A stretch of DNA of 64,000 nt from Streptomonospora nanhaiensis (GTDB taxonomy: Bacteria; Actinomycetota; Actinomycetes; Streptosporangiales; Streptosporangiaceae), in NCBI RefSeq assembly GCF_026642255.1, contig NZ_CP113264.1, forward strand, positions 6,510,001 to 6,574,000. Direction: 5' to 3'. The translations under genes were made by a program, and so were the position numbers. The notes beneath the pieces are model-generated. The model was not told where the DNA came from. It made no database searches and saw only the letters and a program-made list of their open reading frames with translations. Positions 1-10,200 of this stretch are shown piece by piece. Each line of letters begins with the position of its first letter. The first letter of the stretch is position 1.

Positions 1-513
1 CGCTGCCGTCACCGCCTTCCGGCGGGCGGCGAGGAACTCGTCGGCGGTGGTCGCCGCGACGACCTCCGGGTCCCGGAACCGGGCCACGCCGGGCACCGGC
101 CAGGAGTCGTAGGTGACCGAGTTGACCAGGGCCAGCCGGGAGACCTCCACCCGGCCGTGGACCAGCAGGTGCTGGGCGACGGCACCGCCGATGTCATGGC
201 CCGCGACGGCGACGGGCCCGGAGAGCCCCAGCGCGGACGCGAACTCCGCCGCCCGCTCCGCGAGGGCCGGAACGGCGGCCGTTTCCGGGGTGAGCTCACC
301 CCCCGAACGTCCGAGCCCGGGGAAGTCGACCGCGAAGGGCCGCAGCCCCGCCTCCGCGAGGCGGCCCAGCACCGGCAGCCAGGCCCGGCTCCAGTAGGTG
401 CCGTGCAGCAACAGCACGGCCGGACCCTCCTGCCCCGCGGTCAGGTAACTGACCGCCCCGCTCCCGGTCCGGGCTTCCACCCTCCGCACACCTGTCTCAG
501 TGGTTTCGCTCAT
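1..513 (-). CDS. alpha/beta hydrolase, C-terminus beyond window
   Basis: The first 171 residues of an alpha/beta-fold hydrolase are visible; the 3' part lies left of the window. The ATG (511-513) begins MSETTETGVRR. The oxyanion-hole motif LLLHGTYW is near residue 35, strand/turn VDFPGLGRSGG near 62-72, and the nucleophile elbow AGHDIGG at 104-110 places Asp107 where serine hydrolases carry Ser. An Asp nucleophile is typical of the epoxide hydrolase and haloalkane dehalogenase branch. The catalytic His would be in the missing part. It diverges from the GlxA-type regulator with about 70 bases between the starts, so that regulator may control it (inference). Substrate unknown. Confidence 0.8.
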   Translation of the reverse strand, partial: MSETTETGVRRVEARTGSGAVSYLTAGQEGPAVLLLHGTYWSRAWLPVLGRLAEAGLRPFAVDFPGLGRSGGELTPETAAVPALAERAAEFASALGLSGPVAVAGHDIGGAVAQHLLVHGRVEVSRLALVNSVTYDSWPVPGVARFRDPEVVAATTADEFLAARRKAVTAA

Positions 514-583
514 GGGACCACTGTGGCCGGAAGCGGCCCGCGGGCACAGAGTCTGGAAGGACACCTACGGGTACATTCCTGCC

Positions 584-1621
584 ATGCGCCTCCACCGGGT
601 CGTGGCACTGCTCAGCCCGCCACAGTCACCCTTCGAACTCGCCTGCGCCGCAGAGGTCTTCGGCATGCTCACGCCGGACGCGCCGACCCGCTACGACTTC
701 CTGATCTGTGCCGAGACCCCCGGCCCCCTCCCCACCACCGCCGGGTACCCGATGATCGTCGACACGGGGCTGGACGCCCTCAGCGAGGCGGACACCGTGG
801 TCGTCCCGGGTCGGCTACCGCCCGCCGCACCGGTTCCGCCGGCCGTCACCGAGGCGTTGCGGACCGCCCACCGCAGGGGTGCCAGGATCGTGTCCGCCTG
901 CACGGGGTCGTTCGTCCTCGCCCGGGCCGGGCTGCTCGACGGCCGCCGCGCCACCACCCACTGGCGCCACGCCGCCCGGCTCGCCTCCGACTTCCCCGAG
1001 GTGCGCGTGGACCCCGGCGTGCTCTACGTGGACCACGACGACGTGGCGACCAGCGCCGGGACCGGCGCGGGCATCGACCTGTACCTGCACCTGGTGCGCC
1101 GTGACCACGGCGCGGCGTACGCGGCCCAGGTCTCCAGGAACATGGTGCTGCCACCGCACCGGGAGGGGAACCAGCTCCAGCACGCCGAGCGGCCCCTCCC
1201 GGCCCGGGCGGAGGAGTCCCTGGCCCCGCTGCTGGGCTGGGCCGCGGACCGGCTCGGCTCCCGGCTGACCGTCGACCGGCTCGCCGAACGCGCCGGGGTG
1301 TCCGGCCGGACCCTCGCCCGGCGGTTCACGGAGCAGTTGGGCACCAGTCCGGGACAGTGGCTGCTTCGCCGACGCCTCGACGCGGCACGGGACCTGTTGG
1401 AGCGGACCGACCTTCCGGTGGAGGCCGTCGCCGCCCGGGTCGGGCTGGCCTCGGCGGTCAACCTGCGCCGCCGCTTCCGTGCGGGCTTCGGCACGACGCC
1501 CGGTGCCTACCGGCGGGCCTTCGACGAGGCACGGCAGGAAGGCGGCGGCCCGGTTCCCTCCGTGGGCCCTCACTCCGACTTTCGGCCGATCCGCCGCCGG
1601 GGCCGCACGGCTAGCCTGTAG
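584..1621 (+). CDS. GlxA-family AraC transcriptional regulator
   Basis: A 345-residue two-domain regulator. Residues 1-185 form a DJ-1/PfpI (class I glutamine amidotransferase-like) domain with the conserved SACTGSF stretch (Cys106) followed by the typical ARAGLLDGRRATTHW. Residues about 215-315 carry the paired AraC helix-turn-helix (LAERAGVSGRTLARRF and VAARVGLASAVNLRRRF). GlxA proteins sense small metabolites and often activate a neighbouring enzyme gene; here the divergent hydrolase is the obvious candidate. The ATG at 584 is preferred over the in-frame start at 500, because MRLHRVVALL is the family's usual beginning and the longer form would overlap the hydrolase start. Ligand unknown. 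Confidence 0.88.
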   Translation: MRLHRVVALLSPPQSPFELACAAEVFGMLTPDAPTRYDFLICAETPGPLPTTAGYPMIVDTGLDALSEADTVVVPGRLPPAAPVPPAVTEALRTAHRRGARIVSACTGSFVLARAGLLDGRRATTHWRHAARLASDFPEVRVDPGVLYVDHDDVATSAGTGAGIDLYLHLVRRDHGAAYAAQVSRNMVLPPHREGNQLQHAERPLPARAEESLAPLLGWAADRLGSRLTVDRLAERAGVSGRTLARRFTEQLGTSPGQWLLRRRLDAARDLLERTDLPVEAVAARVGLASAVNLRRRFRAGFGTTPGAYRRAFDEARQEGGGPVPSVGPHSDFRPIRRRGRTASL

Positions 1622-1623
1622 CT

Positions 1624-2763
1624 GTGCACGGCTTACTCCGTTCCCTGTGGAACGAACCCCGCCCTCCCGGCGCTCGGGGGCCCACGTGGTGGGACGGGGC
1701 CCTCGTCGTGGTGTGCGCACTGGCGGCGCTGACCGAAGGCGCCCTGCGGCCGGACCTGCCCTGGCCGGTCCCGACCGTCGCGGTGGTCGCCGGCCTGGCC
1801 CCCGCCCTGCTGTGGCGGCGGACCCGCCCGCTGCTCGTGGTCGCGGCGGTCTTCGGCAGCGCGATCGTGCTCACCCTGGCGACCGGTGGAGGGGCCGGGC
1901 AGATGTACGCGACGGTGTACTTCCTGGCGCTGCCCTACGCTCTGGTGCGGTGGGGGTCCGGCAGGGAGGTCGCGGCGGGGGCCGCGATCGTCCTCCTGTC
2001 CTCCTCCGTCGACCTGTTCCTCGACGCGGCGCAGGCGGCGGACCTCCTGGGCGGTGCCGCCGTCCTGTTCGCCACCGGCGCCCTCGGCGCGGCGCTGCGG
2101 TACCGGGGCAGGGCCAGGGCGCGCGAGATCGACCGCGCCCGACTGCTCGAACGCGAAGACATCGCCCGTGAACTGCACGACACCATCGCCCACCACGTCT
2201 CGGCCATGGCGATCCGCGCCCAGGCCGGGCAGGCGGTCGCCCGGACCAGGCCGGAGGCCGCCGTCGAGGCCCTCGCGGTGATCGAGTCCGAGGCCTCGCG
2301 CGCCCTGGGCGAGATGCGCACCATGGTCCGCGCCCTGCGCCGGGGCGAACCCGCCGAACGGGCGCCCAGCCCTCACCTCGGTGACCTGGAGGAACTCGCC
2401 TGCCGGGCCGGACCCGGCCCGGCCGTGGAGGTGGAGATCAGCGGCGCTCTCCACGACCTCGCACCGGCGGTCACGGCCGCTCTCCACCGCCTGGCCCGGG
2501 AGTCGGTCACCAACGCCCGGCGCCACGCCCGCGACGCCGGCCTCGTCAGGGTCCGCGTCGACGCCGACGACGCCTCGGTGCGCCTGAGTGTGAGCGACGA
2601 CGGTGACACCGGCCGCCTGCGACCGGCCGCTCCGCCGGGGTACGGGATCATCGGCATGGCGGAGCGCGCCGAACTGCTCGGAGGCACCTGCGAAGCGGCC
2701 CCGAACCCTGACGGGGGCTGGACCGTGACCGCCGTGCTGCCCCGTTCGGGGGCGCCCGCGTGA
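1624..2763 (+). CDS. sensor histidine kinase, NarL/DesK type
   Basis: A 379-residue membrane kinase starting at GTG 1624, two bases after the regulator stop. Residues about 25-155 are hydrophobic and hold roughly five or six membrane segments with no large extracytoplasmic domain, so the signal is probably sensed in or at the membrane. The HisKA_3 motif REDIARELHDTIAHHVSAMA gives the phospho-acceptor His185. A GHKL ATPase domain follows, with an N-box (ESVTNARRHA) and a G-box (GYGIIGMAERAELLGG) near the C-terminus. The stop overlaps the start of the response regulator (GTGA), so the two are translationally coupled and form one two-component system. Signal and targets cannot be read from the sequence. 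Confidence 0.9.
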   Translation: MHGLLRSLWNEPRPPGARGPTWWDGALVVVCALAALTEGALRPDLPWPVPTVAVVAGLAPALLWRRTRPLLVVAAVFGSAIVLTLATGGGAGQMYATVYFLALPYALVRWGSGREVAAGAAIVLLSSSVDLFLDAAQAADLLGGAAVLFATGALGAALRYRGRARAREIDRARLLEREDIARELHDTIAHHVSAMAIRAQAGQAVARTRPEAAVEALAVIESEASRALGEMRTMVRALRRGEPAERAPSPHLGDLEELACRAGPGPAVEVEISGALHDLAPAVTAALHRLARESVTNARRHARDAGLVRVRVDADDASVRLSVSDDGDTGRLRPAAPPGYGIIGMAERAELLGGTCEAAPNPDGGWTVTAVLPRSGAPA

Positions 2764-3428
2764 GTATCCGGGTGGTCGTGGCCGACGACCAGGAGATCGT
2801 GCGTACCGGCCTGTCCATGATCCTGGACGCCCAACCCGGCATCGAGGTGGTCGGCCGGGCCGCCGACGGGCGCGAGGCCGTGGAACTGGGGCGACGGCTG
2901 CGCCCGGACGTGTGCCTGTTCGACATCCGGATGCCCGTCCTCGACGGTGTGGAGGCGACCCGCGCCCTCGCCGGACCGGAGGTCGAGGATCCCCTCGCCG
3001 TGGTCGTCATCACCGTCTTCGATCTCGACGAGTACGTCTACGCCGCCCTCAGGGCGGGTGCCCGGGGGTTCCTGCTCAAGGACGCCGGTACCGACCTGCT
3101 CACCCGGGCCGTGCACGCCGCCGCGGCGGGTGAGGCGCTCATCGCCCCGAGCGTGACCGCCCGGCTGCTCGACGCGTTCGCCGGTTCCGGGCCGACCGGG
3201 CCCCCGGCCCAGCCCCTGCAGCCCCTGACCGGCCGGGAGGAGCAGGTCCTCGCCGCCGTGGCGCACGGTCGTACCAACACCGAGATCGGCGAGGAGTTCC
3301 ACATCGCGCTGAGCACGGTGAAGACCCACATCACGAGCCTGATGGCCAAGCTCGGGGCCCGTAACCGCGTCGAGATCGCCATGTGGGCCTACGAGACCGG
3401 CCGCGTGCGGGGGCGCCGGGGCCGGTAG
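2760..3428 (+). CDS. response regulator, NarL/LuxR family
   Basis: A 222-residue response regulator. The receiver domain (residues 1-120) has the acidic pair Asp9/Asp10, phospho-acceptor Asp55 in LFDIRMP and Lys107 in FLLKDAG. The LuxR-type helix-turn-helix spans about 155-215 (LTGREEQVLAAVAHGRTNTEIG, then STVKTHI). The start GTG overlaps the kinase stop by four bases. It is the cognate partner of the preceding kinase. Its target is not evident; the DUF2306 gene 87 bases downstream may be co-transcribed. Confidence 0.92.
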   Translation: MSIRVVVADDQEIVRTGLSMILDAQPGIEVVGRAADGREAVELGRRLRPDVCLFDIRMPVLDGVEATRALAGPEVEDPLAVVVITVFDLDEYVYAALRAGARGFLLKDAGTDLLTRAVHAAAAGEALIAPSVTARLLDAFAGSGPTGPPAQPLQPLTGREEQVLAAVAHGRTNTEIGEEFHIALSTVKTHITSLMAKLGARNRVEIAMWAYETGRVRGRRGR

Positions 3429-3515
3429 TACGGTGCGGCACCCGTACTTTCGGCCGAGCGGAACCGGGCCCCTCCTCCGATGTGCGGGCCCCCTCCCGAC
3501 GGCCACGATCGGGGC

Positions 3516-4196
3516 ATGACCACCACCGTGAAACCCCCGGCCCGGGCCGAGTGGACCGTGATCGCCCTCCTGATCGTGCTGAGCGTCGTCCCCCTCATCG
3601 CCGGGGCCTTCCGCCTCGGCGAGCTGGCCACCGGCGCGCCGGTCACCGCCGACAACGCCCGTTTCGCCGCCTCGCCCCTGCCCGTCGTGCTGCACATCCT
3701 CACCGCGAGCCCCTACTGCCTGTTGGGCGCCTTCCAGTTCTCCTCGACACTGCGCCGCCGACGTCCCCGCTGGCACAGGGCCTCCGGCCGGATACTCGTC
3801 CCCCTGGGGCTGATCGCCGCGCTGTCGGGAGTGTGGATGACGCTGTTCTACGCGGTTCCGGCGATCGACACGGGCTTCCTCACTGTGCAGCGGCTGGTGC
3901 TCGGGACGGCCATGGCCGCAGCCCTGGTCCTGGGCTTCGTGGCGGCGCGGCGCCGGGAGTTCGCCCGGCACGGCGCCTGGATGATCCGCGCCTACGCGAT
4001 CGGACAGGGGGCCGGGACGCAGGTGCTGACCCACGTGCCCTGGACACTCCTGGTCGGTGAGTACGACGAGCTCAGCAGGGGTCTGCTCATGGGAGCGGGG
4101 TGGGCGATCAACATGGTGGTGGCCGAGTGGGTCATCCACAGGACCCTTCGTCGCCCCCGCGGCGTCCGGCGCGTTCCGGAGCGCTCACCGGGATGA
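3516..4196 (+). CDS. DUF2306 membrane protein
   Basis: A 226-residue integral membrane protein with about six or seven hydrophobic segments. It matches the DUF2306 pattern: a middle stretch HRASGRILVPLGLIAALSG, a later GAWMIRAYAIGQGAGTQ, and conserved His and Arg residues near membrane boundaries. The ATG at 3516 is chosen because the in-frame extension upstream is proline- and glycine-rich and lacks a ribosome-binding site. No biochemical function is established for the family. The position behind a two-component system suggests it belongs to that regulon (inference). Confidence 0.8.
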   Translation: MTTTVKPPARAEWTVIALLIVLSVVPLIAGAFRLGELATGAPVTADNARFAASPLPVVLHILTASPYCLLGAFQFSSTLRRRRPRWHRASGRILVPLGLIAALSGVWMTLFYAVPAIDTGFLTVQRLVLGTAMAAALVLGFVAARRREFARHGAWMIRAYAIGQGAGTQVLTHVPWTLLVGEYDELSRGLLMGAGWAINMVVAEWVIHRTLRRPRGVRRVPERSPG

Positions 4197-4306
4197 AGGC
4201 GGTGGCCGGGTCGTCGGCGGGCACTCCCGGCGGTCCCGACGGGTGCCGGGAGCGCCGGGCCGGGGGAGAGGGGGTTGTCCGGCCGGCTCCCGGGCACGCA
4301 TCGCCC

Positions 4307-5059
4307 TCAGGGGTTTTCCCGGGGGGCTTCCCGCGGGGACCCGCCCAGGCCGGTCACCCAGTCGAAGGCGTCCGCCACGTCGTGGACGGTGGGCACGCCC
4401 CGGGGGCCGGGCGGGCGCCGCACCACCACGACCGGGGCGCCGAGCCGGGCGGCGGCTTCCATCTTCGGCCAGGTGTAGGTTCCCCCGGAGTCCTTCGTGA
4501 CGAGCACGTCCGCCCGGTGCCCGGCCATCAGCTCCAGCTCACCGTCGAGGCGGTACGGCCCCCGGCTGGTCACCAGCCGCCAGGCGGAGGGGAGTTCGAG
4601 TCCGGGCACGTCCACCACCCGGGCCAGGACCGCGCGCCCGCCCAGGGCGGGCACGAGGCGGGCCAGCTCCTGGCGACCGACCGTCACGAACGGCCGCTCG
4701 CCGAGCCCGGCCGCCAGCTCAGCCGCCTCCTCGTGGGTGTCGGCGTGGTGCCAGGCCGGGTCGGGCTCCCACCCCGGCCGCTCCAACCGCAGCAGCGGCA
4801 GGTCCGTGCAGGCGGCGGCCGCGTTGGCGGTCATGCCGAGTGCGAAGGGGTGGGTGGCGTCCACGACCGCGTCGTAGTCGGCCAGGGCGGCGCGCAGTCC
4901 GGGCACTCCGCCGAACCCGCCGATCCGCACCTTCCCCACCGGCAGGCGCGGCCGGGCCACCCGTCCGGCCAGCGACGTCGTCACGTCCACGCCCGCCCCG
5001 ACCAGTAGCGCGGCCAGCTCACGGGCCTCGGAGGTGCCGCCCAGCAACAGGAGTCTCAT
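4307..5059 (-). CDS. cobK: precorrin-6A reductase CobK
   Basis: A 250-residue CobK/CbiJ enzyme, which uses NADPH to reduce precorrin-6A to dihydroprecorrin-6 in the corrin ring pathway. The N-terminus MRLLLLGGTSEARELAALL is the family's nucleotide-binding start; VDATHPFALGMTANA near residue 72 and TKDSGGTYTWPKMEAA near 205 are family signatures. The ATG overlaps the cobQ stop (ATGA), so it is the last gene of a coupled cobN-cobF-cobQ-cobK run. Length is normal for the family. It is presumably under the cobalamin riboswitch ahead of cobN. Confidence 0.93.
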   Translation of the reverse strand: MRLLLLGGTSEARELAALLVGAGVDVTTSLAGRVARPRLPVGKVRIGGFGGVPGLRAALADYDAVVDATHPFALGMTANAAAACTDLPLLRLERPGWEPDPAWHHADTHEEAAELAAGLGERPFVTVGRQELARLVPALGGRAVLARVVDVPGLELPSAWRLVTSRGPYRLDGELELMAGHRADVLVTKDSGGTYTWPKMEAAARLGAPVVVVRRPPGPRGVPTVHDVADAFDWVTGLGGSPREAPRENP

Positions 5060-6537
5060 CGCACGCCTTCCCGACCGAGCAGGGCGAGCCCGGCGGGCGC
5101 ACCCTCGCGGGCCAGCTCCAGCAGCGCGTCGACGTCCAGGTACCGCTCCGCGAGGTCCGCGAGCAGGTCCAAGCGCCGCTCGCGCGCGGCGGGGAAGTCC
5201 GTCCCGGACGGCCCGTACCCCAGCGTCCGGGCGAGGAAGGCCGCCCGGAAGGCGTCGCCCTCCAGGCTGCCGTGCCACATGGTCCCGAAGACGTTGCCCG
5301 AACGCGCCCCGCCCAGGAACTCCTCCGCGCCCCCGCCCACCGTGATCCGGCCGTGGTGGATCTCGTAACCGCTCGCGGGCGCGCCCAGGGCCTCCCCCTC
5401 CGGCAGGCGGAGGACCTTGTCGGCGGTGAACTCGGTGCGCACGTCGAGGAGGCCGAGCCCCTCGGCGGATGCCCCGGAGGCGGCCTCGACCCCCTCGGGG
5501 TCGGTGACGGTGTGCCCGAGCATCTGGAAGCCCCCGCAGACGCCGAGCAGCGGGCGTCCGCGGCGGACGTGTCCGGTGATCGCCGTGTCCAGTCCGCGCG
5601 AGCGCAGCCAGGCCAGGTCGGCGAGGGTGGAACGGGTGCCCGGCAGCACCACGAGGTCGGCGTCGGCGATGTCGCGCGGACCGGAGGCGAAGACCACGTC
5701 GAGCCCGGGTTCCAGGCCGAGCGCGTCCACGTCGGTGAAGTTGCTGATCCGGGGCAGGCGCACCACCGCCACCCGCAGCGCCGCCTCCCCGTCGGCCCGC
5801 CGTCCCTCCAGGTCGAGGGCGTCCTCGGAGTCCAGCCACAGCCCCGGGTCCCACGGCAGGGTCCCGAACACCCGGCGGCCGGTGATCCGTTCGAGGTCGT
5901 CCAGCCCCGGCCGGAGCAGGGCGTGGTCGCCACGGAACTTGTTGACCGCGAAACCGGCGATCAGGGCCTGGTCCTCGGGCTCCAGCAGCGCCACCGTCCC
6001 GTACATCGCGGCGAACACCCCGCCCCGGTCGATGTCGCCGACCACGACCACGGGCATCCCCGCGTGGCGGGCCAGGCCCATGTTCACGTAGTCGCCAGCG
6101 CGCAGGTTGATCTCGGCGGGGCTGCCCGCGCCCTCGGCGACGACGACGTCGTAGCGTGCGGACAGGTCGTCGAAGGCGGCGTGCGCGGCCTCGGCCAGGT
6201 GGCGCCGCCCCGCCTCCCAGTCGGAGGAGGACACCTCCCCGGCGGGGTGGCCGAGCAGGACGGCGTGGCTGCGCCGGTCGCTGCCCGGTTTGAGCAGCAC
6301 CGGGTTCATCGCGGGTTCGGGGAGGGCGCGGGCGGCCAGCGCCTGCACCCACTGGGCGCGGCCGATCTCCGCCGGGCGCCCGTCCGGGCCGTGGCAGACC
6401 ATCGAGTTGTTGGACATGTTCTGCGCCTTGTACGGCGCCACCCGCACGCCCCGGCGGGCGAAGGCCCGGCACAGGGCGGTGGTGACCACGCTCTTGCCCG
6501 CGTCGGAGGTGGTTCCGGCGACCAGGAGTCCTGTCAC
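5056..6537 (-). CDS. cobQ: cobyric acid synthase CobQ
   Basis: A 493-residue glutamine-dependent amidase that amidates the b, d, e and g carboxylates of adenosylcobyrinate a,c-diamide. The N-terminal dethiobiotin-synthetase-like ATPase has the P-loop GTTSDAGKSVVT. KAQNMSNNSMV is a CobQ signature, and the C-terminal triad-type amidotransferase has the nucleophile region LLGVCGGFQMLG followed by a distal His in GYEIHHG. The GTG at 6537 is chosen because the protein then begins VTGLLVAGTTSDAGKS as in homologues; longer in-frame extensions are low-complexity. It overlaps cobF by four bases upstream and cobK by four bases downstream. Confidence 0.94.
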   Translation of the reverse strand: MTGLLVAGTTSDAGKSVVTTALCRAFARRGVRVAPYKAQNMSNNSMVCHGPDGRPAEIGRAQWVQALAARALPEPAMNPVLLKPGSDRRSHAVLLGHPAGEVSSSDWEAGRRHLAEAAHAAFDDLSARYDVVVAEGAGSPAEINLRAGDYVNMGLARHAGMPVVVVGDIDRGGVFAAMYGTVALLEPEDQALIAGFAVNKFRGDHALLRPGLDDLERITGRRVFGTLPWDPGLWLDSEDALDLEGRRADGEAALRVAVVRLPRISNFTDVDALGLEPGLDVVFASGPRDIADADLVVLPGTRSTLADLAWLRSRGLDTAITGHVRRGRPLLGVCGGFQMLGHTVTDPEGVEAASGASAEGLGLLDVRTEFTADKVLRLPEGEALGAPASGYEIHHGRITVGGGAEEFLGGARSGNVFGTMWHGSLEGDAFRAAFLARTLGYGPSGTDFPAARERRLDLLADLAERYLDVDALLELAREGAPAGLALLGREGVR

Positions 6538-7259
6538 TCCGGCCTCCTCAGCAGTGCGGTGTCCATCACCCAGCCCGCCTTCTCCCTGGCCCGCCGCCGC
6601 GCCGCCCCGATCTCGGGCAGTACCTCGCCCACGCGTCCGGCGACCAGTTCCTCGGAGTCGGCGCCCAGGTTGGCCCCCCACCAGAGGGACCAGTCCTCCA
6701 GGCCCTCGAACCCGTGCCGACCGCCGAGCATGACGACGATGTTGTCCTGCCCCGCCTCGACGGCCTCGCCCAGCCGCCGCGCCGGGGTCACGTGCACCGG
6801 ACGGCCGACCTCGTGCAGCACGATCCGGTGCCGGGCGGCCAGGACCTGGGGCGCGCTGATCCCGGGCAGCACGTCGTAGTCCACGCCGACGTTCCCGCGC
6901 TCGGCGATCCGCGCGACGATGCGCAGGGTGGAGTCGTACAGGGAGGGGTCCCCCCAGACCAGGAAGGCCGCGGTGCCGCCGAGCTCGCCGAGCACCCGCT
7001 CGAAGGCGGCCACGCGGGCCTCGTGCCAGTCGGCGACCGCCGCCGGGTAGTCGGCGGGGTCGTCGCGGTCGCGCTCGGGGTCGGGCACCGCCACCAGCGG
7101 CAGCCCGAAGGCGTCGCAGACCTCCTGCCGCAGGGCGAACAGGCCGTCGTCGTCCCCCTTGCGGACGGCGACGGCGTAGTCGCAGCCCCGCAGGGCCTCG
7201 GCGACCTCGCCGGTGACGTGGTGGGGGCCCATGCCGATCCCCAGGATCCGCACCCTCAC
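6534..7259 (-). CDS. cobF: precorrin-6A synthase (deacetylating) CobF
   Basis: A 241-residue SAM-dependent methyltransferase of the tetrapyrrole methylase superfamily. The N-terminus VRVRILGIGMGPHHVT and the mid-protein FLVWGDPSLYDST and VLPGISAPQVLAARH match CobF, which methylates C-1 of precorrin-5 and expels the acetyl group. CobF belongs to the aerobic pathway, which fits the aerobic CobN chelatase next to it. The GTG start overlaps the cobN stop by four bases. The missing corrin genes (such as cobG, cobI, cobJ, cobL, cobM, cobH) are not in this window. Confidence 0.92.
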   Translation of the reverse strand: MRVRILGIGMGPHHVTGEVAEALRGCDYAVAVRKGDDDGLFALRQEVCDAFGLPLVAVPDPERDRDDPADYPAAVADWHEARVAAFERVLGELGGTAAFLVWGDPSLYDSTLRIVARIAERGNVGVDYDVLPGISAPQVLAARHRIVLHEVGRPVHVTPARRLGEAVEAGQDNIVVMLGGRHGFEGLEDWSLWWGANLGADSEELVAGRVGEVLPEIGAARRRAREKAGWVMDTALLRRPE

Positions 7260-10200
7260 TCGGACCGCTCCTCCAGATCCCCCTCGACCTCCAGGTAGAC
7301 CTCGGTGAGGGCCTCCAGGGTGGCCGGGTCCGGCTCCGCCCACAGCCCGCGCCGCGCGGCCTCGTGCAGGCGCTCGACGATGCCGTGCAGCGCCCAGGGG
7401 TTGGAGCGGCGCAGGAACTCCTGGGTCTCGGCGTCCAGGACGTACTCGGCGGCGAGCTTCTCGTACATCCAGTCGTGCACGACCCCGGCCGTGGCGTCGA
7501 AGCCGAACAGGTAGTCGACGGTCGCGGCCAGCTCGAAGGCGCCCTTGTAGCCGTGCCGCCGCATGGCCGCGATCCAGCGGGGGTTGACCACCCGGGCCCG
7601 GAACACGCGGGCGGTCTCGTCCGCCAGGGGGCGTGTGCGCACCGCGTCGGGCGAGGTGGAGTCGCCGACGTAGGCCTTGGGGTCGGCCCCGCTGAGGGCG
7701 CGCACGGTGGCGATCATGCCGCCGTGGTACTGGAAGTAGTCGTCGGAGTCGGCGATGTCGTGCTCGGCGCTGTCGATGTTCTTCGCGGCGACCTTGATCC
7801 GGCGGTAGTTGGTCCGCATGTCGTCGGCCGCGGGCACGCCGGCGAGGTCGCGGCCGTACGCGAAACCGCCCCAGGCCGTGTAGACCTCGGCGAGGTCGCG
7901 GTCGTCGCGCCAGTTGCCGGACTCCACGACCTGGAGGATGCCCGCGCCGTAGGAGCCGGGGGCGGAGCCGAAGATCCGGGTGGTGGCGCGGCGCCGGTCG
8001 CCGTGCTCGGCCAGGTCGGCGTTGGTGTGGGCGCGCACGTAGTTCTGTTCGTCCGGCTCGTCGAGCCCGGCGACGAGGCCGACCGCGTCGTCCAGCATGG
8101 CGACCACGTGCGGGAAGGCGTCGCGGAAGAAGCCGGAGATGCGCACCGTGACGTCGATGCGCGGACGCCCCAGCTCCTCCAGCGGCACCACGTGGAGCCG
8201 GCCGACCCGCCGGGAGGCCTCGTCCCACTCGGGCCGGACCCCGAGCAGGGCCAGGACCTCGGCGATGTCGTCGCCGGAGGTGCGCATCGCGGAGGTGCCC
8301 CACACCGACAGGCCGACCGACTCCGGGTAGGCCCCGGTCTCGTCCAGGTGGCGGCGCAGCAGGGACTCCGCCATGGCCTGGCCGGTCTGCCAGGCGAGCC
8401 GGGAGGGGACCGCGCGCGGGTCGACCGTGTAGAAGTTGCGGCCGGTCGGCAGCACGTTGACCAGTCCGCGCAGCGGGGAGCCGGACGGGCCCGCCGGGAC
8501 GAAACCGCCGTTCAGGGCGTGCAGGACGTGGTCGACCTCGTCGGTGGTGCGGGCCAGCCGGGGCACCACCTGCTCGGCGGCGAACTCCAGCACGCGGCGC
8601 ACCCCGGGGTCGTCGTGCGCGCTCGCGGCGGCGGCCGGGTCCCACCCGGCGGCCTCCATGCGCTCGACCAGGCCCCGGGCCAGCGCCTCCACCGCGTCGA
8701 CCTCCTGGGTGGGCGCGTCCTCCTTGAGGCCGAGGGCGGCCCGCAGGCCGGGCACCGCGCCGCCCACGCCTCCCCAGACCTGGGCGGCGCGGAGCACGGA
8801 CAGGACCAGGTTCACCCGGGCCGTGCCCTCCGGCGCCGCCCCCAGCACGTGCAGGCCGTCGCGGATCTGGGTGTCCTTGATCTCGCACAGCCAGCCGTCG
8901 ACGTGCAGCAGGAAGTCGTCGAACTCCTCGTCGCCGGGCCGCTCGTCCAGACCGAGGTCGCGGTGCATCTCGGCGGCGCGCATCAGGGCCCAGATCTCGC
9001 CGCGGACCGCGGGCAGCTTGGCCGGGTCCATCGCCGCGATGTTGGCGTGCTCGTCGAGGAGCTGTTCCAGGCGCGCGATGTCGCCGTAGCTCTCCGCCCG
9101 GGCCATCGGGGGGATGAGGTGGTCGACGACCGTGGCGTGGGCCCGGCGCTTGGCCTGGGCCCCCTCCCCCGGGTCGTTGACCAGGAACGGGTAGACCAGC
9201 GGGAGGTCGCCCAGGGCCGCGTCGGTGGCGCAGCCGGCGGAGAGCGCGGCGTTCTTCCCGGGCAGCCACTCCAGGGAGCCGTGCTTGCCCAGGTGCACGA
9301 CGGCGTGCGCGCCGAACCCGTGCTCCAGCCAGCGGTAGGCCGCCAGGTAGTGGTGGCTGGGGGCCAGGTCGGGGTCGTGGTAGATCGCGATCGGGTTCTC
9401 GCCGAAACCGCGCGGGGGCTGGACCAGCACGACGACGTTGCCCGCCCGGAGGGCGGCCAGCACGAGTTCGCCCTGTTCGTTCACGTACAGCTTGCCGGGT
9501 GCGGCGCCCCACGCCTCGGTCATCGCCTCCTTCAGCGCCGGGTCCAGGTCCCGGGTCCAGGCGGCGTACTGCTCGGGGGTGATGCGCACGTGGGCCTCGG
9601 TGAGCTGGACGGAGGTCAGCCAGTCCTCGTCCTGGCCGCCCGCCGCGATCAGGGCGTGGATCAGGGCGTCGCCCGCCTCGGTCTCGTCGGGCAGGTCCAG
9701 GCCGGGAAGGGCATCGGGCGCGCCCAGGTCGTAGCCCTCCCGGCGCAGGCGGCGCAGCAGGCGCACCAGGGAGCGGGGGGTGTCGAGCCCGACGGCGTTG
9801 CCGATGCGCGCGTGCTTGGTGGGATAGGCGGACAGGACCACGGCGATCCGCTTCTCGGCGGGCGGCACGTGCCGGAGCCGGGCGTGGGCGACGGCGGTCC
9901 CGGCCAGCCGCGTGCAGCGCTCGGGGTCGGCGACGTAGCGGGGCAGCCCGTCGCTGTCGATCTCCTTGAAGGAGAACGGCACCGTGATGATGCGGCCGTC
10001 GAACTCGGGGATGGCGATCTGGGTGGCCGAGTCGAGCGGGGTGACCCCGTCGTCGGAACCCTCCCAGTCCGCGCGTGAGCTGGTCAGGCACAGGCCCTGG
10101 AGGACGGGGACGTCCAGGGCGGCCATGCGCTCCACGTCCCAGGCCTCGTCGTCGCCGCCCGCGCTCGCGGACGCGGGCACGCTGCCGCCCGCCGCGAGGA

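Noticed and set aside
500..583. Upstream start for the GlxA-type regulator
   Set aside because: The extension would overlap the divergent hydrolase start and does not resemble homologues; ATG at 584 begins a typical first strand.
2373..4139. Minus-strand open frame of 588 codons across the kinase, regulator and DUF2306 genes
   Set aside because: It spans three genes with clear motifs on the plus strand and has no recognisable domain.
7364..10078. Plus-strand open frame of 904 codons opposite cobN
   Set aside because: Composition is Val/Gly/Arg/Asp-biased as expected for an antisense frame at high GC; cobN on the other strand is unmistakable.
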